A DNA stretch of 64,000 nucleotides from Isoperla grammatica (GCA_945910005.1 OX246744.1:43252157-43316156), one strand, 5' to 3'. Numbered from the stretch's first letter, positions 34,434 to 44,724 are shown. The notes: generated by a model not told the origin, from the sequence alone. Numbers and translations: made by a program.

Positions 34434-36339
34434 TCTAAAGTCCATTCCTACAAAAGAACGATCCCAGGTAGCAAGAAATTTCCCCTCCTCGTTACCACCA
34501 CCACTCGGCACGGGTGACACTGCTTGCGAGGCGTTGGAATGCGGTAGACAGCATGACCCATTGTCCAGGTGTCATTGTTATGAACGCAATTTTTTGATGT
34601 AGTTGAAATGATACAATTTCTAATTTATTTTCAGATATATGGAATAATGACGTAATATTAATATAAACTGAATTTTGTATTTTTAAAATAGCTTGAAAAC
34701 TGCCGTATTTAGAGCAAGTAGTAACTATGGTTACGATCATGTTAGAAAATATAATAATACAAGAGACTAAGAATGACTGCAGAATAAACACGTAAAATTA
34801 ATAATATAAAATAAGGTGTATTTTTAAAATAACTTGATTACTGCCCATTTTAAAGCAGTGTGCTCATCATCATTATGATTTTCAGACTTAAATCGTTTAT
34901 ATTAAAAGTATATTTTCAAATTCAAAATTAAATTTAGATTGTTTTTTGTTTACCGGGATTTCCAAGAATTGGCTCTCAAAATTTCCCAATTCTAATGCGA
35001 GAAGCCAATAACAAACTGTCACTGTCCTGTCAACAGCGAAATTATCCACCGTCTATTCTCTGTATTCGACATTTGATAAGACAAACAAATCTCAAATCAG
35101 GCCGATTAATTAGTAACGATGATGTTTACGAACAACACCTTTCTCAAACCATCCATTGTAATCGTCAAACCCACTCTAACTTATATAAGTGACAAATGCG
35201 AGGATCGTTGGGAGTGAATACACACGATCGCCGAACAAATGATTATACGTGTGGACAACGATTCATCATCAGATGAAGACGTCGATGACCTTGCAACGTT
35301 GATGGAGTAAGAAATGCAGCAACAATCGGCCCTTTTCAGGGCCACAATTGATTATTTGGGTTGATGTTTATAAACAACACGCTTCCCAAATCGTTTATTG
35401 TACCAATTATACAACAATAGACCATCGCAGATATCTTCGACAGTGCCGGCCTGAGGGACAAAATTAAATTAAAATAAAATATATGATAATTTTATTGATA
35501 ATATCCTATTATTGTTATTGTTATTGTTAGGATTATTGTTATTATTAATGGCGTTGTATTATGTTTATTATATTCTTTATTTACAAGATCGTGACCATAA
35601 AGTTACTATACTTGCTCTAAATACGGTAGTTATCATGCCAATTTTAAAACATGAGTCAAAGGTGTATTTCATTCATCTCTCAATCACTCTCGCCGAGGCA
35701 AGATGCCTGAAAACTAGTGTGGTTCTAAAAATAACAAAGTTCGGATAAAGTCAAAAGTAAGTAATTATCAGTAGTATTATCAGTAAGTAATTATTATTAT
35801 TTTGTTTTAGCTATATTATACAATCCCGAGAAAACAATCTAAATTTAATTTTGAATTTGAAAATATACTTTTAATATAAACGATTTAACTCTGAAAATCA
35901 TAATGATGATGAGCACACTGCTTTAAAATGGGCAGTAATCAAGTTATTTTAAAAATACACCTTATTTTATATTAATTTTACGTGTTTATTCTGCAGTCAT
36001 TCTTAGTCTCTTGTATTATTATATTTTCTAACATGATCGTAACCATAGTTACTACTTGCTCTAAATACGGCAGTTTTCAAGCTATTTTAAAAATACAAAA
36101 TTCAGTTTATATTAATATTACGTCATTATTCCATATATCTGAAAATAAATTAGAAATTGTATCATTTCAACTACATCAAAAAATTGCGTTCATAACAACG
36201 ACACCTGGACAATGGGTCATGCTGTCTACCGCATTCCAACGCCTCGCAAGCAGTGTCACCCGTGCCGAGTGGTGGTGGTAACGAGGAGGGGAAATTTCTT
36301 GCTACCTGGGATCGTTCTTTTGTAGGAATGGACTTTAGT
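34434..36339. repeat. 1.9-kb inverted repeat with arms of about 510 bp, in the intron between E5 and E6
   Basis: Left arm 34434-34950 and right arm 35830-36339 are nearly identical inverted copies (TAAAGTCCATTCCTACAAAA / inverse) around an AT-rich loop of about 880 bp. Both arms include a frame encoding GTGDTACEALECGRQ and LSRC, reading plus in the left arm and minus (gene-sense) in the right. Near-identity of the arms implies recent origin or gene conversion. No transposase is seen. Confidence 0.85.
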
Positions 36340-36373
36340 TGCATCCCGTTCTCATACCTCATCAGGTATTGTA

Positions 36374-36709
36374 AAGTGGCCGTCACCTAAAGAGTCCACC
36401 AGAGTTATGCGAAATGTCTTCCCCTCTTACCCCCACCAGTGCCCGCGCACGGACGAAGAGAGGCAGTGAAAGATCTACGTAAAATTAAAAATGATAGAAT
36501 TACATGTAATTAGAATAAAAAATTCATTTGTATTGAAAGATAGGTTATTTAATTGGAAGATCGTTGACAGCTTTGGTTGACAGCTTGAAGGTCTATTATA
36601 GAGATTAGATCTTTCACTGCCTCTCTTCCTCCGTGCGCGGACACTGGTGGGGGTAAGAGGGGAAGACATTCAGCATAACTCGAATGAACTCTTTAGATGA
36701 CGGCCACTT
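36374..36709. mobile_element. 336-bp foldback MITE with TA target duplication and empty-site paralogue
   Basis: Arms of about 85 bp start AAGTGGCCGTCACCTAAAGA. It is flanked by TA on both sides. The host repeat at 26960-26980 reads GTATTGTAGTGATAATATCG with a single TA and no insertion, which directly defines the ends and the duplication. This points to Tc1/mariner-type mobilisation. Confidence 0.9.
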
Positions 36710-37307
36710 TAGTGATAATATCGTGCGTCTGTTGTCAGACGTGATGGGGTCGCATTCCATTCACGGTCGGTGCAGTCAATGCAGTGGTCAATAACAATAC
36801 AGCTATCGGGAAAGCCGGCGGTGAATACCGTTGAAATAGACCGTGTGGAGCGACCGTCTATAATTTTTATATTCTCAGAATTTTAGGGGACACCTCGCTT
36901 CTTACGGCGTGGCCAGTATACCAATCTCAAGGCACCGAGTTTGGCCACTGAGGCCATTCACTAGCGCAGTGAATACGAATGAAGCGCTCAAGTGGCAATG
37001 TCGCGCAACAACCTGATGAAGCAGCGTCGTTCTTCCTACGTCGATAAGATAATGGCAAATTGTGAAAACTGTTTAATTAAATACGGTTTTTAAAGTTTTG
37101 GTTAGATTATGAATCCCATCAGTAAATCTTAAAAAGGCAAGCCGCCATTTTAATCAGGACACGTTTTAGCCATACAAACAAAAAATAACACACAACATAC
37201 ACAAAACAAACAAGACAATTAAAAACAAAACAAAAACACAAAACAAAATAAATACACAACAAGAAAAACCCCAACAAACACAAAACAAAAAATAAAATAT
37301 ATCACAA
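36710..37307. other. Intronic dispersed repeat shared with 26.9-28.0 kb, then unique sequence
   Basis: 36710-36930 matches 26970-27120 and 27927-27966, including ACACCTCGCTTCTTACGGCG. The copy at 27.9 kb lies only about 20 bp from the E8 donor. Nothing is recognised after 36930. Confidence 0.55.
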
Positions 37308-37590
37308 TAGGGCACTAGCAACACCAAAAGACAACAATGAAACAAATTAATTGAATCGATGGACAAACAACAAGCTGTCAAAAAACAATTTCCGCTGATT
37401 TGGGAAAACAAAACCAAAACCAAACAAATACACATACAAAACTTTCACTTAGTCGTTGTCCATCATTAAAATTTTTAAATGGCGAGCAGTTACTATGTTA
37501 CTATTGCTACACTTGTATTTTGTTTGAATGGTTGCAATTTTATTATTTTGACAGCTGATTGTTTGTCCATCAGTTCAATTCATTTGTTCC
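37308..37590. mobile_element. Foldback element, family E, partial copy
   Basis: The left end, GGGCACTAGCAACACCAAAA, and internal GATGGACAAACAACAAGCTG pair with inverted GCTGATTGTTTGTCCATC at the right. The far right terminus is lost. Closest to the full copy at 43404. Confidence 0.7.
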
Positions 37591-37702
37591 ATTGTCGTAG
37601 TCCGGATCAGTAAGTTGCTAAGTTTGGCCACATATAGCGCTGTATGTACTAACACACGGCTAACTAAACAACATCTATCGGCGAGATTCCGTACTAATTT
37701 AC

Positions 37703-37951
37703 CTTCATCGGCGGGATAGAGCTTCGAGCATTCTCCGCAGCACTGGCAGTGGCGATCCGGGAAGAAGCGTCCCCCGCATTGACTCTTGCGCGCCAACCCG
37801 AGGGGGCAGACCCCCCTGTCGCACTTGGGCTCGTCGCAGGCCGACCACCGGATGCGGAACGTGCGGGGCGGCTTGGGTCTGGTCAGGGGCTTCCACGAGT
37901 CCAGACTCTTCGCCTTCTCCCCCTGCTTCAGGTTGGCAGACTCGGGATCCT
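37703..37951 (-). CDS. Cysteine-rich gene, exon 5: CQCC-core half-module
   Basis: The acceptor is GTTTACTTGCAG, the donor GATGAAG|GTAAAT, and both borders are phase 1. It encodes about residues 179-260: a basic, proline-rich linker (LTRPKPPRTFRIRW), then SACDEPKC, RGVC, KSQC and the core DRHCQCCGECSKLY. The linker is unlike other exons of the gene and could be a protease-sensitive or heparin-binding stretch; that is conjecture. It is more GC-rich than the surrounding intron, as expected of coding sequence. The matching GxxC half-module is not found downstream in my model. Confidence 0.85.
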
Positions 37952-38264
37952 CTGCAAGTAAACCATGCGCGCGCATCGTGTTCGTTGAGCTCGGTGAAAG
38001 CGAAGAACACCTCTACGTCAAAAACCGCAGAAAATTTTCATTTTTTAATTATATCTCAAGATTAAAACACAGAATCGAAAATCTGAGAAATCATAACGCT
38101 GTGGTTTGGTAAGCCCTACAGACTGAATGATAAATATATTTAACGTTATAATCAGTATGACTGTGATAACGATTTCCTTAGTAATTTCCGGAAATCGTCG
38201 GTGACAAAAATTGTGTAAGTCCTACAGTGTTTCCATTTTTAATGAGCCAAATTGATATTCTCAC

Positions 38265-38444
38265 CACTTAATTTTCTTAGTTTCACTCCTCGCTCCTCCC
38301 TGGAGATGACACAGGACTTATCTTCCTCGTGGTAGAAAGATCCTGGAGCGCACGTCATCCCCTCTCCCTTGTCGACCACGTGACCAGAGACGGTCGTCGA
38401 TAGGTGACCCTCCGCAGTCCTCTCGCATGACTCCTCGTCCACTC
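38265..38444 (-). CDS. Cysteine-rich gene, exon 4: short cysteine segment
   Basis: The acceptor is TACTTGTCCGCAG, the donor AAGTG|GTGAGA, and both borders are phase 1. It encodes about residues 119-177: DEESCERTAEG, a Val/Thr-rich stretch, GMTCAPGSFYHEEDKSC and a basic tail (REERGVKLRK). Its three cysteines resemble the G-x-x-C/C-x-P-G/C half-module but have no CxCC partner exon upstream. Joined to the outer E3 donor it reads on; joined to the inner E3 donor the junction is TGA. Confidence 0.8.
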
Positions 38445-38599
38445 CTGCGGACAAGTAGAAACTATGTGCTTCAGATCTTGTACAGTAACCGCCAAAATAC
38501 TATAGCTCGTCCACTCGCCTGTGAAACACTAGTTACCGTTGGTTAGAGCAGATTGGAGAATTCAAAAGCTTGTGTAACAGCTTCGTTCTTCTCGTCAAC

Positions 38600-38851
38600 A
38601 GTCCAGGTTAGTGGACGAACCTATATAACTGGTCAAAGTTACACCGTCCTTTCGGATGGGACGTAAAGCCGATGGTCCCTTTGGTTATACTTATCGACTT
38701 AAGTAGGCCACGTGCCGGTACCAGGCTTCCCCTCCTCCCTTCCTCATTATCATTCATCAATCATCACTCATCAGGCTAAGAGGGCATTGTGCCCTACACT
38801 GGCCTTAATTACAATCAAACAAATAAATAAATAAAAAAAATTGCTCGTTCT
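38600..38851 (+). mobile_element. SINE-like element with A/T-rich tail
   Basis: CCGTCCTTTCGGATGGGACG followed by TAAAGCCGATGGTCCC resembles a conserved SINE body known in several arthropods. It ends in (AAAT)n/(TAAA)n at 38818-38842. No tRNA head is clear. It lies between E3 and E4. Confidence 0.55.
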
Positions 38852-38984
38852 CGAGCCTTATTGTACAACATTACACGCTCACATAACTCCACTTACAGGT
38901 GTACAAAGGACTGCAATCCCAAATTAACGTCTCTCACACCAAGAAGTAAGATAGTGTCAGGGAAGTCAGGACCGCCCACAATTA

Positions 38985-39172
38985 GTTTCCAACTTAACAA
39001 GTGGGAATCACTAACGTTTTCCCCGATTTTCTAGTTACAATTTGGTTGCGCTAAGTTTTTTGACGGAAACCTGCTTGCACGTTTTCTTGTACGTTACCGT
39101 CAAAAAACTTGCCGCAACCAAATTGTACTAGATAATTGGGAAAATTGTTGGTGATTCGTGCTTGTTAAGTTG
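38985..39172. mobile_element. 188-bp foldback MITE
   Basis: Outer arms AACTTAACAAGTGGGAATCA / inverse, inner arms ACAATTTGGTTGCG and TTTTTTGACGG / inverse; nearly the whole element can form one hairpin. Between E3 and E4. Confidence 0.75.
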
Positions 39173-39296
39173 AGAACGAAAAAGTAACTATCTGACTTCT
39201 TTGGGTAGTGTGATTTCACTATCGAAGAATTTCCACGCGGTACAGCCGGCCCTCATATCGCGCAACAGTTGGCAATGCCCATTGGGCTCAACGCTA

Positions 39297-39467
39297 GACT
39301 ATAGTTCTCTTACTACAACTTCGGTTATGCTTTCGTCATCAATCAATGACGTGTTTACGGTCTCGGCCAACCCGAGCAAGTATTTGAATTAGCCACAGCC
39401 GCTGGTTGGCTCCCGCTCACCCACCCGTGACGGAAGCATTACCGAAGATGTTGTACGACGACTATAA
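39297..39467. mobile_element. Foldback MITE, family G, copy 2
   Basis: Arms ACTATAGTTCTCTTACTACA and the inverted TGTTGTACGACGACTATA; interior GACGTGTTTACGGTCTCGGC matches copy 1 at 24375, inverted. Its right edge touches the first unit of the array at 39468. Confidence 0.75.
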
Positions 39468-40452
39468 TACACTCAATGGTAACATCGCCTACCATAGTAG
39501 CCTGGAACCGCTGGTCGTAGGGTGGCCTCTAGTCTCTCACATTTTCTCTTCTCTCTGCTGCAAGTGAGTCCCCGCCTACAGCCAGCCCTCATGTCGTGTT
39601 GGGGCTCTACCCTACACTAATACACTCAATGGTAACATCGCCTACCGTAGTAGCCTGGAACCGCTGGTCGTAGGGTGGCCTCTAGTCTCTCACATGTTCT
39701 CTTCTCTCTGCTGCAAGTGAGTCCCCGCCTACAGCCAGCCCTCATGTCGTGTTGGGGCTCTACCCTACACTAATACACTCAATGGTAACATCGCCTACCG
39801 TAGTAGCCTGGAACCGCTGGTCGTAGGGTGGCCTCTAGTCTCTCACATGTTCTCTTCTCTCTGCTGCAAGTGAGTCCCCGCCTACAGCCAGCCCTCATGT
39901 CGTGTGGCTCTACCCTACACTAATACACTCAATGGTAACATCGCCTACCGTAGTAGCCTGGAACCGCTGGTCGTAGGGTGGCCTCTAGTCTCTCACATGT
40001 TCTCTTCTCTCTGCTGCAAGTGAGTCCCCGCCTACAGCCGGCCCTCATGTCGTGGGGCTCTACCCTACACTAATACACTCAATGGTAACATCGCCTACCG
40101 TAGTAGCCTGGAACCGCTGGTCGTAGGGTGGCCTCTAGTCTCTCACATGTTCTCTTCTCTCTGCTGCAAGTGAGTCCCCGTCTACAGCCGGCCCTCATGT
40201 CGTGTTGGGGCCCTACCCTACACTAATACACTCAATGGTAACATCGCCTACCGTAGTAGCCTGGAACCGCTGGTCGTAGGAGGGCCTCTAGTCTCTCACA
40301 TGTTCTCTTCTCTCTGCTGCAAGTGAGTCCCCGCCTACAGCCAGCCCTCATGTTGTGTTGGGGCCCTACCCTACACTAATACACTCAATGGTAACATCGC
40401 CTACCGTAGTAGCCTGGAACCGCTGGTCGTAGGGTGGCCTCTATTCTCTCAC
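39468..40452 (-). repeat. Minisatellite of about 151 bp, 7 copies, made from the 3' end and donor sites of E3
   Basis: On the minus strand each unit carries the end of E3 (GGCTGTAGGCGGGGACTCAC onward), the inner GTGAGA donor, the outer ACG|GTAGGC donor and about 40 bp of intron. The copy next to E3 is the functional one by position. Units vary slightly in length, with small deletions near the GTGTTGGGGC segment, so the frame does not continue and stops follow each donor. Confidence 0.95.
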
Positions 40453-40560
40453 ATGTTCTCTTCTCTCTGCTGCAAGTGAGTCCCCGCCTACAGCCAGCCC
40501 TCATGTCGTGGGGCTCTTGCAACAGTTGGCTGCGCGAAGGGTCGCACTTCTCGTTCTCAC
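40405..40560 (-). CDS. Cysteine-rich gene, exon 3: second half of the first module
   Basis: The acceptor is CTTGTTTGCCAG and the start is phase 1. It encodes GENEKC, DMRAGCRRGLTC and REKRTC, completing the 12-cysteine first module, then a linker PAVPGYYG. Two donors are possible, both phase 1. The outer TACTACG|GTAGGC (end 40405) joins E4 in frame. The inner ACAT|GTGAGA (end 40453) is a better consensus, but joining it to E4 gives TGA and a product of about 101 residues lacking the last cysteine. I chose the outer site for continuity. The 3' part seeds the array of about 151 bp. Confidence 0.75.
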
Positions 40561-40644
40561 CTGGCAAACAAGTCACGTGACACGTGGTTATGACGTCACA
40601 GTCGATAAAGAAGTTTCCCCGAATAGAGTAGGTACTTATTCATA

Positions 40645-40763
40645 GCCGGTCCCTACACGTAGGGGCACCCATTGTTGCTATGGATTTGTTTTGTTTATGG
40701 AAAATAGCATGGAAACAACTGTTACCTTGGTAACAATGGGCGCCCCTAGGTGTAGGGGCCGAC
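40645..40763. mobile_element. 119-bp MITE, family F, TA target duplication
   Basis: Same length and nearly the same sequence as the copy at 12062; TA on both sides. It lies about 85 bp upstream of the E3 acceptor, in the intron between E2 and E3. Confidence 0.85.
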
Positions 40764-41160
40764 TACACACTATGCGACGACACGCAACACTAGTGCACTC
40801 TAGCGGCAAGTAGCGTCACCAAATACCATTGGATACTCAAACTAACAATAGATAGCGCTGCTACGCTACCCCCTTATCTGCGCCCTTGATGGTTTCAACA
40901 AATCAACGGTGAGTAATCTCCCCTTCATAGAAGTTTATTTGCTTGCCACCAGATTGCATCTGGTCTTTTTTGAGTTGCCTATAGCAGCGTTATACAGGAC
41001 ACTGGCTGTGTTTAGCACACTAGACAGCGATGACACGCAACACTAGTGCGCTCTAGCGGCAAGTGGTGATACCATATACAGTACCTAGTAGCATAATACA
41101 GGACACTGAGAAGGATTCTGAGATTCACCAATCGTAGGTTCGTATTAAGGTGTTGGATGT
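40764..41160. other. Intronic sequence between E2 and E3
   Basis: A short direct repeat (CGCAACACTAGTGCACTCTA near 40782 and 41036) and otherwise nothing recognised. Confidence 0.45.
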
Positions 41161-41167
41161 TACTTAC

Positions 41168-41357
41168 CAAGGTAGGGAACACATACGTCACAACATCCAC
41201 ACCAATCACCGTTGGCAACAAACAGGCCCAGCTGATCATTCTCACATTCCGTCCTCGATACATTCGGGCACTTTTCCAGGAGACAGTTCAAGGGGTGGCA
41301 ACGTGGAGGATCTGTGCTCGTGCTCACAGCAGAGCACAATCCAAGCACAAGCAGACA
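41168..41357 (-). CDS. Cysteine-rich gene, exon 2: signal peptide core and first CGCC half-module
   Basis: The acceptor is ATTGAATAGTTCCAG, with branch-like TACTAAT/TGCTAAT just before it; it starts in phase 0. The donor CTTG|GTAAGT ends in phase 1. The first residues, CLLVLGLCSAVSTST, form the hydrophobic core and cleavage region of a signal peptide when preceded by the Met-Lys of E1, so the protein is predicted to be secreted. Then come PRCHPLNC, LEKC, RTEC and the core NGDWCGCCDVCVPYL. The CGCCxxC core is the closest match in this gene to the IGFBP-N signature. An in-frame stop lies just upstream of the acceptor, which supports the splice. Confidence 0.85.
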
Positions 41358-41399
41358 CTGGAACTATTCAATTAGCAATATTAGTATTTTAAGAGTATG

Positions 41400-42330
41400 A
41401 TTTTTTTCAAATTTGATTTTGGTCTTATCAAGCCTAACACACTTCCCGTGGATTTAAGATTTAAGGAAACCATAGCAACGTTAGCTCTTATACCACAAAT
41501 TCCTAGCTCAGCCAATGAGAGGCGACGTTTTATAAATCCGGCCAATGGTAGCGATCCTTACACCTTAACTCTTAAATAAGTGTGTATACCGATCTTTAGG
41601 GACAACTATATGAAATCAATCAATTTGAATAAGGATCGTTCATATTATGTTTTGATTGATCAACCCACCTTGTCGAAAACTTGTTTACCATAACAAATTC
41701 ACTGGAATAGACTCGTGGGTACTTATACAGAATTACACCCAAGTGTGATAATTAATATGAATATCATAATTCACAGAAATAACAAAAACGTAAACTTCAG
41801 AAAAGAAAAGATAAAAAATGTGTAAAAAGATAAACATAAAAGAAAGATACCTATCTACTTTTTATTGGTTTGGCATATGTTGTTACTTACTGCGTAAATT
41901 ACATTGTTTGGTAATTTGTTTGTTTGTACATAATGTTTAAACCAAAGAAAGAAAATCAATAATTAATACACACACTTTTGTTTTAAAAAGCAACAATTAG
42001 TATAATCTTTGAAAATCAAAACAAAAGTACACATTTTAGTTGAAAACCGTTTAAAAAAAAGAAAAAATTAATAGAAAGGGCTACAAGAAAAAAAATCGCT
42101 GGCCTTAATTATTATCAGCGTTGAGCCCTTTGTTAATAACGACAGGCAGAGCTACTCTTTCCCAGGGATAAACAGGGAGGGACATTGGAGGAAGGGGACC
42201 CATAGTAGGAACAATACCTAAACAGAGCTCAATGAGTAGAAAAGAGAAAATATAAAATGTATTGTGCCACTTTCCCGATTACGATACCGATAAGGTACGT
42301 TGAGATGTATCCCATGAATCGTATAACTTA
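41400..42330. other. Intron 1, distal part; nothing recognised
   Basis: AT-rich, with A runs near 42050-42090. No exon signals. Confidence 0.45.
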
Positions 42331-42518
42331 AAGCTGGTCCACACAGATTTTTAAGATATAATGCATAAGGTTTTAAGACGTTGTTTTAAAAACAGCAATG
42401 AAAACCAGGTCTTAAAACAACTTTGTGTGAACGCCAGTACGTGTTTCCTATGATCCAACTTTACGACTACGCGTTAAACCTTAAATCGTACGTCTTAAAA
42501 ATCTGTGTGGACCAGCCC
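42331..42518. mobile_element. 188-bp MITE, TTA target duplication
   Basis: The ends are AAGCTGGTCCACACAGATTT and the inverted AAATCTGTGTGGACCAGCCC, flanked by TTA on both sides. Internal TACGTGTTTCCTATGATCCA links it to the MITE at 27225. Confidence 0.8.
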
Positions 42519-43217
42519 TTATGTACAACCTTCTATTATTGCCTTACCCTGTCTGGACCCGGAGTGGAATTTGGTCCAAGGTGACTCTGCCAGTCATAAG
42601 GGCGACAAAATGAGGTTCCTCTTTCCCTTTCCTCACCTTGACTTCTTGAATATTAGTTCTCTTCATTCACCTAGGCCCTACTTTCCCCTTTCCTCCAGTC
42701 ACCCCCCTCCCATCATCCTAACCTACTTGTCGAGTACGTCGTCATTTTGACGTAGTACAGGTAAATCGTAACATACATTGTAGGTAAGTAAGGTCCAGTC
42801 TTACAATGTCCCAATAACTACTTATTCGTCGAATAGCTTGTTTTCTCCATAACAACGACCAATCAAAACACACATAACTTTCCTATTAGGAGATTGTAAG
42901 ACCGGCCCTAAGCATTATTGAAGAACGTAGTGTTAGGATACATTTTTTATTATTAGTGCTGTGGAAATTGTTCCTCCCATCAAATTCCAGATCGTGTCCC
43001 TAGTCCCAAAGATATTATAATATTCCCTACGTGACTAGGCCTAGTCCAGGCCCCAGGCCTACACGAAAAGTCAATAGATCTGCACAAGAATTAAGTGCAT
43101 TGAAGACTCACAAGTAAATAGTTTGAAACCACAGAGAAAACGAATTGAACGCAACAGAAATAATAATTCATTATTAACGACATATCAATAACCAAGGTGA
43201 TAAATATCAGAGCTTAC
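42519..43217. other. Intron 1, proximal part; nothing recognised
   Basis: A pyrimidine-rich patch lies at 42620-42720. No exon signals. Confidence 0.4.
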
Positions 43218-43223
43218 CTTCAT
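43218..43223 (-). CDS. Cysteine-rich gene, exon 1 (coding part): start codon ATGAAG
   Basis: ATG AAG is followed directly by the donor GTAAGC. In phase 0 it gives Met-Lys joined to the CLLVLGLCSAV of E2, a typical signal peptide start. Two upstream ATGs lie within 35 bases: one opens a short frame that stops by overlapping this ATG, the other (ATGGACAATG) reaches the donor in another frame and would put E2 out of frame. The transcription start and the 5' UTR length are not determined. Confidence 0.55.
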
Positions 43224-43403
43224 TGTCCATGGATCAAGTGTATTGTGAAGAACAATTGACTGTGCATGAATTCTCCTACAATGTTATTAATAACCACAGC
43301 CTGCTGGATATATATGAATCAAAAACACACCGCCACCTTAATCTAAAAGGCAAGACGTACACTAGCTACAGGGGAAAGGGGTACACAGTACACACGCATA
43401 ATA

Positions 43404-43704
43404 GGGCACTAGCAACACCAAAAGACAACAATGGAACAAATGAATTGAACTGATGGACAAACAATCAGCTGTCAAAATAATAAAATTGCAACCATAGAAA
43501 TAAAAACAAGTGTAGCAATAGTAACTGCTCGCCATTTAAAACTTTTAATGATAGACAACGACTAAGTGAAAGTTTTGTATGTGTATTTGTTTGTTTTTTG
43601 TTTTGTTTTCCAAAATCAGAAGAAATAATATTTTTACAGCTTGTTGTTTGTCCATCGATTCAATTCATTTGTTTCATTGTTGTCTTTTGGTGTTGCTAGT
43701 GCCC
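43404..43704. mobile_element. Foldback element, family E, full copy
   Basis: The ends are GGGCACTAGCAACACCAAAA and its perfect inverse, with long arms including ACAACAATG and GATGGACAAACAA. It lies about 180 bp upstream of the proposed start codon, so it may fall in or near the promoter or 5' UTR. Confidence 0.85.
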
Positions 43705-44095
43705 TATAGAGTATATTAGTGTGACGTCACGATTCCCGTGTCAACCAATGACGAACCGTATTTGTGACTGCAAACAATCATGACAGTTGACAGATAGTTT
43801 TGTTTTTGCAAACATTGTAGCGAGGGTTATCCGTTCAGAAATTTCGTTTTCACTAACACGAAACAGTGAAAGAGAAGTTGATTAAACTGATAAGTCAAGT
43901 ATTGTAAAGATATAATTACTACTTTAAATAATAACTACGTTTCAGAAAGTTGTTTGAGTCAGATAGCTCGTCCGCCATTTAATCTGACGTCATCACTAAT
44001 ACAGTCTATTGAGATGGTTGTGACATCACAGGCGGACAAACAATGTGTTGCTAGATAACTCCATTGTTGTATCTTTCTTTGATTGGTGCATGTTC
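43705..44095. other. Possible upstream region of the cysteine-rich gene
   Basis: Contains GTGACGTCAC near 43720, a CRE-like palindrome, and CTGACGTCAT near 43983. No coding sequence. Confidence 0.35.
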
Positions 44096-44413
44096 AATGG
44101 GGCTTTGCACTGCCACATTCTCCCACTCGCAGCGCCAGCGTAGTGCCAGCCCTCAGCAAGGTCTACTTGATCTCCACATAACTTAGCCATGAAAAAAGGG
44201 CTGATTGACCCATCCAGGAGGCTCTGGACTTGAGCTCGAACTATGGTGGCGCTACTTCTATTCCAATGTCTTTGGCAAAATGCTGCCATCACAGCCTGCT
44301 GGATGGGTCAACTAGGCCTTGTCCGCGCTGATTTACCCATCCAGCAGGTCATGGATTTGGGCTTGGACGGTGGTGGCGCATTCTACGTCAAGCTTTGCGT
44401 GCAAAGCCCCATT
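44096..44413. mobile_element. TIR element, family C, copy 2
   Basis: AATGGGGCTTTGCACTGC at the left and GCGTGCAAAGCCCCATT at the right; closely matches 3396-3714 over its whole length, including CTGCCATCACAGCCTGCTGG. Confidence 0.8.
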
Positions 44414-44617
44414 GCCCGAAACTAAACACGGCAACATGGCTATTTTTGGATTTGATGGCGCTCGGGTTTCCTAGCAGAGCTATATATATTTTTTGTTTGC
44501 TTAAATTACCAATAGCGTTCGTTATGAATACAATAGTAGTCACTCTGTTCTCTTTCAGAGAAACATTTGTTGCGAAACAAAGAAATACACAACAATGAAA
44601 CTATTTTAATGTTATAT

Positions 44618-44707
44618 TGTTTTAATTCTCTGTCAAGTTCCACTGTCGCCAACTGCACTAACATAAATGTAGCTACATTGTAACATCAAGTAGCCAACAT
44701 TGTAACA
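44618..44707 (-). repeat. 3' LTR (90 bp)
   Basis: On the minus strand it begins TGTTACAATGTTGGCTACTT and ends GAGAATTAAAACA. I found no difference from the 5' LTR. Confidence 0.93.
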
Positions 44708-44724
44708 TCTTCCCTTTCTTTTAG
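44708..44724 (-). promoter_or_regulatory. Polypurine tract
   Basis: The minus strand reads AAAAGAAAGGGAAGA immediately before the 3' LTR, the expected primer site for plus-strand DNA synthesis. Confidence 0.85.

Noticed and set aside
37749..38112. Plus-strand frames opposite E5
   Set aside because: Shadows of the GC-rich coding exon on the minus strand.
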